Assembly (NCBI GenBank): GCA_964398035.1
Contig: CAYNLI010000046.1
Location: forward strand, 1-19,588
DNA: 19,588 bases
Source: Saonia sp964398035
GTDB lineage: Bacteria; Bacteroidota; Bacteroidia; Flavobacteriales; Flavobacteriaceae
Direction: 5' to 3'
Positions 6,711-14,222 of the stretch are shown piece by piece (position 1 is the stretch's first letter; each line of letters begins with the position of its first letter). Below the pieces are notes generated by a model. It saw nothing but the letters and a program-made list of their open reading frames with translations. It ran no database searches and was not told where the DNA came from. Position numbers and translations under genes: made by a program.

Positions 6711-7973
6711 CTAAACTTTTGAGGCAATTTCCATAAGATAGGCACATAACAATGCACCGCCAGTACCTACAACATAACCTAAAACGGCTAAAAGTACCCC
6801 TACAGACGTTAAAGAAGAATGAAACTCTGCTGCAACCACAGGTGCAGATGCCGCTCCGCCCACATTGGCCTGACTCCCAACCGCTAAAAAGAAATACGGT
6901 GCTCTTATGAGTTTGGCAACTAAAATCATGAGTCCTGCATGTATGGTAATCCAAATAAAACCTATGGCGATTAAACCTGGGTTTTCCAATACTTTCCCTA
7001 AATCCATTTTCATACCAATGGTTGCAACTAAAATGTATATGAACATGCCTCCAATTTTACTGGCTCCTGCTCCTTCATAGTTTTTGGCTTTGGTAAAAGA
7101 TAATGCTATCCCAATTGTGGTAGCTAAGACAACCATCCAAAAGAATCCTGAACCCAAGAAAGATAAAAAGCTAGCTTTATCACTGACAGCTTCAAAAGTG
7201 CTGATTAAAAAATTACTGATATGTCCTCCAAAAAAATGGGAAATACCCACGCCTGTAAAAGCAAAGAAAAGCATCATCATATAATCTTTTATAGTAGGCA
7301 CTCTAGTTATTTTTTCTGTGAACTCAGAAACTTTAATTTTTAATGTTTCAATACTTGAAGTATCTGCTTTTAGCCATTTGTCTATTCTTTCCGTCTTGCC
7401 CACTCCTAAAAGTATAATGGCCATCCATACATTGGCAACTACAATATCAACAAGTACCATCGCGCCATATTTTTCTGGATTGTATTGAAATATTTCCAGC
7501 ATGGCAGCTTGGTTGGCACCACCTCCGATCCAACTTCCTGCAATAGTAGATAGGCCTCTCCAAATGGCATCAAAATCATTGCCACCAACAGTTTCTGGAG
7601 AAAAAATGGAGACAATCAATATGGCTATGGGGCCACCGATTATAATGCCTACAGAGCCTGTTAAAAACATGATCAGGGCTTTGGACCCTAAATTTTTAAT
7701 TGCTTTTAAATCAATGCTCAAAGTCATTAATATTAAAGCTGCAGGTAATAAATACCTACTAGCAATAAAGTATAGATTGGAAATATTATCAGAAATAACA
7801 CCTGAACTAGCTAATATTGCAGGTAATAAATAGCACATTAAAACTGCTGGTACAATGGAATAAAATTTTCTCCAAAAACCTGTTTTAATAGAAGAAGTAT
7901 AAAAAATAAACCCCAAACAAAGTGTAAGGAGTCCAAAAACTACAGTGTCGTCAGTAATAAGCGGTTGATTCAT
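6711..7973 (-). CDS. DUF819 family integral membrane protein (putative transporter)
   Basis: 420 residues with about ten to twelve hydrophobic segments spread through both halves and a short polar loop at ~193-230 (KTERIDKWLKAD through the KITRVPTIKD region), suggesting two inverted-repeat-like bundles. Family marks are AGSWIGGGANQAA (146-158) and, near the C-terminus, GSQANVGGAASAPVVA, two Gly/Ala/Asn-rich re-entrant-looking motifs. DUF819 (YjcL-like) proteins are inner-membrane proteins whose substrate is not established. The Gly-rich paired motifs resemble those of secondary transporters of the bile acid/sodium symporter type, which is inference only. It lies 34 bases downstream of the HAD phosphatase gene, on the same strand, with a possible -7 box of its own in that gap. 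Confidence 0.85.
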   Translation of the reverse strand: MNQPLITDDTVVFGLLTLCLGFIFYTSSIKTGFWRKFYSIVPAVLMCYLLPAILASSGVISDNISNLYFIASRYLLPAALILMTLSIDLKAIKNLGSKALIMFLTGSVGIIIGGPIAILIVSIFSPETVGGNDFDAIWRGLSTIAGSWIGGGANQAAMLEIFQYNPEKYGAMVLVDIVVANVWMAIILLGVGKTERIDKWLKADTSSIETLKIKVSEFTEKITRVPTIKDYMMMLFFAFTGVGISHFFGGHISNFLISTFEAVSDKASFLSFLGSGFFWMVVLATTIGIALSFTKAKNYEGAGASKIGGMFIYILVATIGMKMDLGKVLENPGLIAIGFIWITIHAGLMILVAKLIRAPYFFLAVGSQANVGGAASAPVVAAEFHSSLTSVGVLLAVLGYVVGTGGALLCAYLMEIASKV

Positions 7974-7998
7974 TTAAAAAGGTTCGTTAAGTCCTTTT

Positions 7999-8006
7999 CA
8001 AATATA
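7999..8006 (-). promoter_or_regulatory. Candidate -7 box (TATATTTG on the minus strand) for the DUF819 gene
   Basis: TAnnTTTG match 25 bases upstream of the ATG at 7973, in the short gap after the HAD stop codon. No clear -33 TTG at the usual distance. It may be an internal promoter within the minus-strand run. Confidence 0.35.
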
Positions 8007-8007
8007 A

Positions 8008-8811
8008 TCAAATTACAAGATGTTCTTTAATAAAATGAGCTACACCATGCTCTGTATTTTTTAAGGTTATATGATTTGCTATGGCTTTAAGTTCTTTCCT
8101 GCCATTGGCAACTGCAACACCACTGCCTACGTACTTAAGCATTTCCATATCATTATAATTATCACCAAAGGCAATTACATCCTGTAAAGCCTCTTTATTG
8201 GGCAATAATGATTTTATTGCCGATAGTTTGGAAACGGATATTGGAGCAACTTCTATAAGAGTGTCATTTGAGCGATATATATGTAAATATAGACCCAAGA
8301 ATTTCTGGAGCAATGGAAAGATTAAATCAGAACCCTCTTTTGTTCCCATGAGCATAATTTTATGTGCCCCTACTTCCCTTTGTTTCCAATCTTTTATAGT
8401 GTCTTTTGTATTTCTAAATACGGGTATGGCATGCGTATATTTTATTTCTTTTTGTACTCTTTCAGAATCTATTTCCACATACCATTCATCTTTATAATAA
8501 AGCCCTAGTTTTATGTTGTGCTTTTCGGCTAGCTCATATATTTTTTCTACATATTCAATATCCATAAATGTAGATGCCAATTCTTTTTTGCCATCTAAAA
8601 TCAATGCCCCATTATAACAGATGATGGGTTCATGTACTATGCCCAATCTTTCTTGTAGATAGGTCATGGATTTTGGCATTCTAGCTGAGACCAAAACAAT
8701 TTGTGTAGCATTTTTTATTCTAGAAATTTCAGAGATGGTAAAGTCAGAGACATCATCTTTTGTAGATAATAGGGTTCCGTCCAAATCGGAACATAGCATT
8801 TGGAACTTCAT
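8008..8811 (-). CDS. Cof-type HAD-IIB phosphatase
   Basis: 267 residues, normal for the Cof subfamily. HAD motifs are complete: motif I CSDLDGTLL with nucleophile Asp9 and Asp11, motif II VSAR with Ser42, motif III Lys195 in SVSKLSAI, and motif IV AFGDNYNDMEML with Asp217 and Asp221. The C2B cap lies between motifs II and III (~85-190). These cytoplasmic enzymes dephosphorylate sugar phosphates, flavin or pyridoxal phosphates, and the substrate cannot be read from sequence. The ATG begins one base after the TAA of the upstream DUF5916 gene, so translation is probably coupled. The -ICYNGALI- segment is the usual Cof-type substrate-side motif. Confidence 0.92.
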   Translation of the reverse strand: MKFQMLCSDLDGTLLSTKDDVSDFTISEISRIKNATQIVLVSARMPKSMTYLQERLGIVHEPIICYNGALILDGKKELASTFMDIEYVEKIYELAEKHNIKLGLYYKDEWYVEIDSERVQKEIKYTHAIPVFRNTKDTIKDWKQREVGAHKIMLMGTKEGSDLIFPLLQKFLGLYLHIYRSNDTLIEVAPISVSKLSAIKSLLPNKEALQDVIAFGDNYNDMEMLKYVGSGVAVANGRKELKAIANHITLKNTEHGVAHFIKEHLVI

Positions 8812-8812
8812 G

Positions 8813-11011
8813 TTAAATATTTAACCAGTACGTTAATTTAAGATTGATAGAGCGGAATTTAGGGCTAATGCTATTGACATAGTAATTGTCATTATAGACA
8901 ATAAACAAGTCTGATAAAGGAGCAAAGCGCCATTGTAATCTGGAATTGAATCCTAAATTATCCCTTTGATTACTATACTGCACTAAAGTTGTCCAGAAAA
9001 TGGATTTACTAAAAGTAACATCTATTTTAGGGCTTATGAGCCATATATCTGCACTTGGATATGGGGTTGGAAGCTCAATGTTATCATAATTAAGAGCAAG
9101 GGAAAGAAGGACTTTAGGTTGAAAACGCATCATTAACTTTCCTTCCATAGAAAATCTATTTCCATTAAAAAACCTTCCTATTGAAGGTTTAAGTTCATAT
9201 GAAAAGACTTCTCTACGATCTGATCTGTATTCTGCACTAAAATTGGTGTAATAATAGCCTTGGTTAGCTGGTATGGAAATAGCATCATTTGTATCCGTAG
9301 GGTCAAAGGCGTCAGTTAGAAATGTGTATCTATTAGACATTTGGACATTTAATTGGGACTGATTCTTAAATTCTGCCTCCCAAGTACTCATTAAATTATA
9401 ATCTGTGTTTTTGTAATCTAACCCTGGCTGCCAAATAAAAATTGGAAAAAATTCAAAACTATACCTATTTATAGAACCTTTTTTAGGCCAAAAAAAGCGT
9501 TCTACTCCCGTAACCATTTTCACAACATCTGTTCTTCTAATAAAACCTAGGTCAGATCTAAAATCATCGCCTATATATATTAAGTCGGTTATAATATTGT
9601 ATTTACGGGTGTTATACTGTAAAAATAATCCTGATGATAAATCTTTCCCGTTACTATTGGGTTGAAAAGATTTGTGGGTATAGAATTTTCCGTTCCACGT
9701 ATTGTCTGCAGAAGCTAAGTTATAATCTACCCCAACAACTCTGTTGTATTTATCTTCTTTGTCAACAAAATCATAATCTTTAAAGGATTCTCTATTGATA
9801 AAGAAGAGACCAATGTTAGATCTAGAAAATACTTTTCTCTGTAAAGCAAACATGGTATTGTTGTTAGAAGCAATTTCATTTTCAACATCTGCCTCTGTCT
9901 GGATGCTCATAAGACCCAATCTCCAATCCTCTGTCAATTTGCCACTTAAACGAACTCCTCCAATAATTTTGTTTTCTATTGAATTGTTTGCTGTATCCTT
10001 TGCTATGCCTATACGTCTAGAGAAAAAAGGATTTGCATCCCTTGAGCCTCCAAAGCTTGAAAACAGATCACTATTATCAATAAAAAATTGTCTTTTTTCT
10101 GGTAAGGAGACTTCAAACCGGGTAAGATTGGTTATCTGATCGTCTACTTCTACTTGTGAAAAATCTGGATTTATAGTAATATCCAGATTCATACTGTTCC
10201 CAATTGCTATTTTGGCATCACCACCTACTTTAAAATTGGTATGACTTAGGTTTGTGTCAAAATCTCTTTGACTACTGGTATTTATGTAAGGAATAAATGC
10301 CATTGGAGTTCTAGATTTCCCTAGAGGCTTTTCAAAAACCATATCACCCATAAAAGCAGTGCCAAATATTAATTGATTTTGTGGGATATGCACCCATGTA
10401 CTACGCTCATTGGATTGTGTGTCAAATCGATAAGAATTAAAACCCCATTTTGTTTCACCTTCCTTAAATTTGAAAGAAGTAAGGGGGATAATCATTTCTG
10501 AGGTGTAATAATTATCATATATTTTGGATTCCCCTTTCCATTTCACATCCCATGTAATATTAAAACCTCTTCTGTTTACGCCGCCTCCAGAAACCTGCCC
10601 TTCTCTACGAACGCCATAAGGATTAATGCCAAATAAGAAGGCGTTGGTACCATCATTAAAAGTATCGAACATTAAAGTGATATTGTCACTTCCGCCTGCT
10701 CTAAAATCTCTTTTTAAGGATTGTATCGCATAGTCTTTTCCTGCGGTATTTACTTTAATACCAATGTATAGATTCTCATCGTCAAACAACATTTTAATAT
10801 CAGATTGTTGTCTGGCCTGTATATCATCTAGTGGAAAGTATTCCCAAAAATCATGAGCACTTTCTGCAGTGTCCCAAATAGGCTCGTCTAGAATGCCATC
10901 TGCTGTAATACTTTCTGAGATGTACTTAACGGTAAATTTTTTGTCTTCATTTTGCGCAAGACAAGTAATAGTAATTAAACAGAAGAAAAGGCATGGTAAA
11001 ACTTTTGCCAT
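8813..11011 (-). CDS. CBM9-like / DUF5916 outer-membrane protein
   Basis: 732 residues. A signal peptide of about 20 residues (MAKVLPCLFFCLITITCLAQ) precedes a carbohydrate-binding-family-9-like domain (~28-220). That domain contains ADGILDEPIWDTA, LFDDENLYIGIKV and WGFNSYRFDTQ, and begins as CBM9-like domains do. The remaining ~500 residues are the DUF5916 region, rich in alternating beta strands with aromatic girdles and ending LKLTYWLNI. A C-terminal hydrophobic/aromatic strand of this kind is typical of outer-membrane beta-barrels. The layout suggests a periplasmic or surface sugar/peptide-binding module attached to a barrel. The ligand is unknown. The family is common in Bacteroidota but uncharacterised as far as I know. 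It heads the minus-strand run, with the HAD phosphatase directly coupled, and has a good -7 box 23 bases upstream. Cys17 is not in a convincing lipobox. Confidence 0.88.
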   Translation of the reverse strand: MAKVLPCLFFCLITITCLAQNEDKKFTVKYISESITADGILDEPIWDTAESAHDFWEYFPLDDIQARQQSDIKMLFDDENLYIGIKVNTAGKDYAIQSLKRDFRAGGSDNITLMFDTFNDGTNAFLFGINPYGVRREGQVSGGGVNRRGFNITWDVKWKGESKIYDNYYTSEMIIPLTSFKFKEGETKWGFNSYRFDTQSNERSTWVHIPQNQLIFGTAFMGDMVFEKPLGKSRTPMAFIPYINTSSQRDFDTNLSHTNFKVGGDAKIAIGNSMNLDITINPDFSQVEVDDQITNLTRFEVSLPEKRQFFIDNSDLFSSFGGSRDANPFFSRRIGIAKDTANNSIENKIIGGVRLSGKLTEDWRLGLMSIQTEADVENEIASNNNTMFALQRKVFSRSNIGLFFINRESFKDYDFVDKEDKYNRVVGVDYNLASADNTWNGKFYTHKSFQPNSNGKDLSSGLFLQYNTRKYNIITDLIYIGDDFRSDLGFIRRTDVVKMVTGVERFFWPKKGSINRYSFEFFPIFIWQPGLDYKNTDYNLMSTWEAEFKNQSQLNVQMSNRYTFLTDAFDPTDTNDAISIPANQGYYYTNFSAEYRSDRREVFSYELKPSIGRFFNGNRFSMEGKLMMRFQPKVLLSLALNYDNIELPTPYPSADIWLISPKIDVTFSKSIFWTTLVQYSNQRDNLGFNSRLQWRFAPLSDLFIVYNDNYYVNSISPKFRSINLKLTYWLNI

Positions 11012-11033
11012 AATTTTTGATAAGTTGGTATGT

Positions 11034-11041
11034 CAAATTTA
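11034..11041 (-). promoter_or_regulatory. -7 box (TAAATTTG on the minus strand) for the DUF5916-HAD run
   Basis: Exact TAnnTTTG match 23 bases upstream of the DUF5916 ATG. About 20 bases further upstream is only a weak TTTTC, not TTG. It lies in the 169-base divergent gap shared with the S1/P1 nuclease promoter. Confidence 0.5.
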
Positions 11042-11156
11042 CGTGTTTATAGCGTTAAGAAAATCCTAAATTTTTGTTAGAATATTTATTTTTTTCAAAG
11101 GTGGAGTTAAGAATAAAAGAATAAAATTTTTAACTCTAGCTTAGGTTTTGATTCTT

Positions 11157-11164
11157 TATTTTTG
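11157..11164 (+). promoter_or_regulatory. -7 box (TATTTTTG) for the S1/P1 nuclease gene
   Basis: Exact TAnnTTTG match 17 bases before the ATG at 11181. No obvious TTG at the -33 distance. Confidence 0.45.
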
Positions 11165-11180
11165 AATAAATTACTTAGAT

Positions 11181-11954
11181 ATGAAAAAAGTATGTATTCT
11201 GTTTTTTCTTGCCGTTCAGCTTTCTTTTGGCAATGATATGGTTTGGTCCAAAACTGGTCATAGGGTTATAGGTGAGGTTGCTCAAGAATATCTAAGTGGT
11301 AAGACAAAAAGAGCACTTAAGAAGCTGTTAGGAGAGGAAAGTTTGGCTTCTGTAGCTAATTTTGCTGATGAAATTAAGGCAGATAGAAGTTTCTCTAAGT
11401 TTTTTTCATGGCACTTTGTCAATTTTCCTGCCGATAAGAAATATACTGATGTTGAACCAAGTGAGTCTGGGGATATAGTGATGGGAATTCAAAATTGCAT
11501 TGCTATTATAAAGGATGAAAATAGAACAAGGGCAGATCAGATTTTTTATTTAAAAATGTTGGTTCATTTAATAGGGGATTTACACCAGCCTATGCATGTT
11601 GGCCGTCTGGAAGATAAAGGAGGTAATGACATACAGATTGAATGGTTTGGTAGGGGAAGTAACCTGCACAGATTATGGGATTCCAATATGATCAATGATT
11701 ATGGTCTAAGCTATACAGAATTGGCTGACAAACTTCCAAAATTATCCAGAAAAGAGCAAAAAGTAGTGCAGCAAGGAGATGTGTATGATTGGGTAAAAGA
11801 ATCTCAAGAATTAGCAAATGAGTTGTATGATTCTGTTGAAGTTGGTGAAAAACTGGGATATAAATACAGTTATAAATATTGGGGAACTGTAGAAAGCCAA
11901 TTGCAAAAAGGAGGTCTAAGATTGGCCAAAGTTTTAAACGATCTTTTTAAATAA
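11181..11954 (+). CDS. Secreted S1/P1-family zinc nuclease
   Basis: 257 residues with a signal peptide (MKKVCILFFLAVQLSFG). The S1/P1 family cuts single-stranded nucleic acid and removes 3'-phosphates using three zinc ions. All nine ligand positions of fungal P1 nuclease can be matched: Trp22, His27, Asp63, His78 (SWHFVNFP), His129, Asp133 and His139 in HLIGDLHQPMH, then His163 and Asp167 in NLHRLWD. It should therefore be active, in the periplasm or outside the cell, probably for nucleotide or phosphate scavenging. Trp22 supplies a ligand through the free N-terminus in P1. Here the most likely signal-peptidase cut (after Gly17) leaves four residues ahead of it. The gene has its own -7 box and stands alone, convergent with a decayed regulator gene. 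Confidence 0.93.
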   Translation: MKKVCILFFLAVQLSFGNDMVWSKTGHRVIGEVAQEYLSGKTKRALKKLLGEESLASVANFADEIKADRSFSKFFSWHFVNFPADKKYTDVEPSESGDIVMGIQNCIAIIKDENRTRADQIFYLKMLVHLIGDLHQPMHVGRLEDKGGNDIQIEWFGRGSNLHRLWDSNMINDYGLSYTELADKLPKLSRKEQKVVQQGDVYDWVKESQELANELYDSVEVGEKLGYKYSYKYWGTVESQLQKGGLRLAKVLNDLFK

Positions 11955-12022
11955 TGGTAACCTTCTTTCTGGTTTAGAAAAATAGAAAGCAAACAATATC
12001 AACAGTAGCAGAATTCAACTTT

Positions 12023-12044
12023 AACTTTTCTCATGAGAAAAGTT
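12023..12044. repeat. Perfect 22-bp palindrome between convergent genes
   Basis: The half-site AACTTTTCTCA is followed with no spacer by its exact reverse complement. It lies 68 bases after the nuclease stop and 3 bases beyond the stop of the AraC remnant. With no loop bases and no long T tract it is a poor classic terminator. It may act as a weak bidirectional terminator or be an operator-like site. Confidence 0.7.
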
Positions 12045-12047
12045 CCA

Positions 12048-12480
12048 TTACTGCAAAACATTTTTTAATTGATTTCTGTATTGAGATGGACTTTGACCAG
12101 TAAATGCTTTAAAAGATTTATTGAAGTGGGAGAAATTATTGAATCCACATTCATAACATGCCTCTGTAATACTAATGGGTTTTTCTGCCAATAATTTGGA
12201 AGCGTGCACCAATCTATATTCATTGACAAATTGAGTGAACGTTTTATTGGTGTTTTTTTTTGAAATATCTGCAGAAAGAAGAAGGTACCGTCATATTCAC
12301 TAAATCTGCAATTTTATCCAAAGTTATTTCTTCTTTAAAATTAGCTTTCACAAAGTTGAAGACTATATTGATACGGTCATTGTCCTTGACTTCTGTTTCT
12401 AAAGAAAAGCCTCCAGCATTTAAAACTTTAAATTCTTGAGAATTCCCCAATTCATTTAAAATGGATAACAACCGTTGAAA
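12048..12480 (-). pseudogene. C-terminal remnant of an AraC-family regulator (N-terminally truncated, frameshifted)
   Basis: On the minus strand the sequence reads FQRLLSILNELGN, then NDRINIVFNFVKANFKEEITLDKIADLVNM, the first helix-turn-helix of an AraC/XylS DNA-binding domain. It then shifts frame at a run of nine A (12253-12261 on +, as T). With eight A the frame would continue FKKNTNKTFTQFVNEYRLVHASKLL... (beginning FKKNTNKTF) into the second helix-turn-helix (CYECGFNNFSHFNKSFKAFTGQSPSQYR) and a stop at 12048. Just before the run there is also an apparent extra codon (PSSF where relatives have one residue fewer). The sensor/cupin half expected upstream is missing: homology stops at ~12480, where an unrelated fragment on the other strand begins. 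The gene is therefore not functional even if the homopolymer shift were a sequencing error. Confidence 0.82.
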
Positions 12481-12722
12481 ATCTGTCTGGTGAGGTTAGC
12501 CATATCAAGAAGTTTAATGTAAGTAAACTAGAAAATTCTTTAAGGGTAATTAAATATTCAATAACCATTTCCAATAACATGGTTGAGGTTCTTGAAGTTG
12601 AGGAAAATGTTAAACCTATTTTTAGAAAGAATCATGATATGGTTTATGTCAACCTTTTAAACTTAGATAAAGAATCTGTTGAAATTAAAGTTTACGATAG
12701 TAACAATAGAGTAATTTTTTAT
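12480..12722 (+). pseudogene. Internal fragment of an unnamed flavobacterial secreted protein
   Basis: A plus-strand frame reads NLSGEVSHIKKFNVSKLENS, then YSITISNNMVEVLEVEENVKPIF and NLLNLDKESVEIKVYDSNNRVIFYG. This coherent beta-rich sequence resembles the middle of a family of small exported proteins I recall from Flavobacteriaceae (strand-turn proteins with an ...IKVYDSNNRVLFYE-like segment). The frame has no start of its own and runs back into antisense of the AraC remnant. On the other side it runs into antisense of the MOSC gene at 12719, so both ends are missing. An ATG at 12579 would give an 83-residue frame, but its C-terminal third is only MOSC antisense. I treat it as a gene remnant, with moderate confidence in its ancestry. 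Confidence 0.5.
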
Positions 12723-13354
12723 GGAATAAACTTTCTTAACCTTTCTCTTTTATATGCTGGTAATGCTATGTTTTCAATAGCCAATTTTACGATGTTCAAA
12801 TCTTTTTGTCTAGTAAACAACAATTCATAAAACTGTTTTACCGTCAATTCATTTTTTGATTGTTCCACCAATTGTAGTACATCATCTTTTTTTACAGCTC
12901 CTTCTTCCAAAATTCTTACATAGGTACCTGGATGCCCGTGGTCAATAAACTGTTTTAAAATATTATTATCTCCAAAGCGTATGCCTAGTTTATAACAAGG
13001 TTCTCTGGGTTGAGAAATTTGTACTGTGGCCGTGCCAATTTCATAGATATCTCCAATACGTATTTGAGACTCATCTAAGCCTTCAATAGTTAGGTTTTCA
13101 CCAAACATGCCCCAATTCCATTTTAAATCTGGGTACAATCCTTTCCAATAGTTATAATAATCACTAGAAAAGAGATAACAAGCTTTGTCTATTCCTCCAT
13201 GGTGTTTACGGTCAATGACTGTATCCTTGGCAACATCGGTTTTTCCTAAGTGTAGTGGCTCAGAACAGGGATGTTTATATATTCCAGTTTGTTCATCACT
13301 GCCGTTCCAATAAATTGTTGTTGGTAGCCCAATATTTGTGGAAATAATTTTCAT
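12719..13354 (-). CDS. YiiM-like MOSC domain protein
   Basis: 211 residues from the ATG at 13354 (MKIISTNIGLPTTIYWNG). A TTG at 13381 would add nine residues and looks less natural. The MOSC domain carries RKHHGGIDKACY (~49-60), GENLT (85-89) and the conserved cysteine Cys120 in SQPREPCYKLG, which in this superfamily binds the molybdenum cofactor or handles its sulfur. The C-terminal ~45 residues (ELTVKQFYELLF to the ALPAYKRERLRKF end) are the 3-alpha domain found after MOSC in YiiM-type proteins. E. coli YiiM is involved in reduction of N-hydroxylated bases. By family, this is a candidate Moco-dependent N-hydroxylated compound reductase or cofactor carrier in the cytoplasm. Its stop codon abuts the plus-strand gene remnant, but the C-terminus looks native. 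The cupin-like gene lies 66 bases upstream on the same strand. Confidence 0.9.
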   Translation of the reverse strand: MKIISTNIGLPTTIYWNGSDEQTGIYKHPCSEPLHLGKTDVAKDTVIDRKHHGGIDKACYLFSSDYYNYWKGLYPDLKWNWGMFGENLTIEGLDESQIRIGDIYEIGTATVQISQPREPCYKLGIRFGDNNILKQFIDHGHPGTYVRILEEGAVKKDDVLQLVEQSKNELTVKQFYELLFTRQKDLNIVKLAIENIALPAYKRERLRKFIP

Positions 13355-13420
13355 TTTATAAAGATATAAAATGACTTTCAAATTTTGGAATTAAAACGAG
13401 AAGGGAAATGGCAATTGGGT

Positions 13421-13831
13421 TTACAAATATTTAGTGATTTGGAAAACGTTAAATGTTAATTTGTATTCTATTACATTTAAATTTAATACCTCTTCCCCAA
13501 TGTTTTCTAAATCACAGATTAATTCATTATCAATAAACTCCCAATAACCTATGTCTTCTTTTTCAAATTTCACCAAACTGATTTTACCAGTAGCAAAACG
13601 TGAAATAGCAAGCCCTCCTGTTAAGCAAATCCAATTGTAATTTGTTTTCTGTATTCTAAAAGGCAACCGTTCACCAGGTTCTAGTGTAATATTCCATAGT
13701 TTTATGCCTTCATTTTCAAATAAGAGAGAATTACCCAGTGGTTCATTTCTATCAATGTTTTTTAATTCATCTAGTTTTGATTTCTCCCAGGAATTAAAAT
13801 TACCAACAGGGTTTAATTCTGTTAATGTCAT
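13421..13831 (-). CDS. Small cupin-fold protein without metal-binding histidines
   Basis: 136 residues, no signal peptide, cytoplasmic. The core reads SLLFENEGIKLWNITLEPGERLPFRIQ, TNYNWICLTGGLAISRF and GYWEFIDNELICDLENIGEEVLNLNVIEY (shown in pieces), with strand spacing typical of a single-domain RmlC-like cupin. In cupin motif 1 the usual G-x5-H-x-H is replaced: after PGERLPF come Arg-Ile-Gln and there is no His at all in this stretch, and motif 2 also lacks His. It is unlikely to be a metal-dependent dioxygenase. It could be a ligand-binding or structural cupin. I do not know its function. It lies upstream of the MOSC gene on the same strand, possibly co-transcribed. Confidence 0.78.
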   Translation of the reverse strand: MTLTELNPVGNFNSWEKSKLDELKNIDRNEPLGNSLLFENEGIKLWNITLEPGERLPFRIQKTNYNWICLTGGLAISRFATGKISLVKFEKEDIGYWEFIDNELICDLENIGEEVLNLNVIEYKLTFNVFQITKYL

Positions 13832-14172
13832 AAACTATTTTTTTCTATTTTATTATTGGTACTAATAAAGTGGCGACAGATTATAAGAGATAACCTAAGG
13901 GGAGAATTTTTCAATATATATAATTATTTACATTGAAAAACGATTCTTATAGTCTATAAATCACATTAAGGAATGTAACAAAAATTTAATAAATTAACAA
14001 AAAAAATAAAATATATAACTTTTTTGTGTTAATTTATTTTAAATAAAGCTGTTTTAAGTTCAAAAGGCGATACAATTAGTTTATAAACTATTGAGATCAA
14101 AAAAAATATTTAGGAATATAGCTTCTGTATTATGTAATAATTTCAACATTTAGAATTTCTATTTGCTAAAAC
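13832..14172. other. AT-rich intergenic region with two inverted repeats
   Basis: Most of the 391-base gene-free gap between the cupin-like gene and htpG, excluding the htpG terminator. No coding frame looks real and no tRNA or known ncRNA fold is evident. It holds two inverted repeats: TTTTTCAAT (13907-13915) with ATTGAAAAA (13932-13940), and AATAAATTAACA (13988-13999) with TGTTAATTTATT (14027-14038). The second is flanked internally by A and T runs that could extend the stem with one bulge. Both are upstream of the cupin gene on its strand and beyond the terminator of htpG. Confidence 0.6.
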
Positions 14173-14202
14173 AAAAAAGCCGACAATAGTGCCGGCTTTT
14201 TT
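14173..14202 (-). terminator. Rho-independent terminator of htpG
   Basis: AAAAAAGCCG (14173-14182) pairs with CGGCTTTTTT (14193-14202) around a 10-base loop. On the minus strand this gives a GC-rich stem and a U6 tail 21 bases after the htpG stop. Confidence 0.88.
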
Positions 14203-14222
14203 AACATCCAAAATTGTATGTT

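Noticed and set aside
12253..12261. Programmed frameshift at the A9 run in the AraC-like gene
   Set aside because: The N-terminal half of the regulator is missing, so there is no functional product to preserve; decay or a sequencing error is simpler.
12579..12830. 83-residue plus-strand frame starting at an ATG, as an independent gene
   Set aside because: Its C-terminal third is antisense of the MOSC gene and its N-terminal coding signal extends upstream of the ATG; I treat it as a gene fragment.
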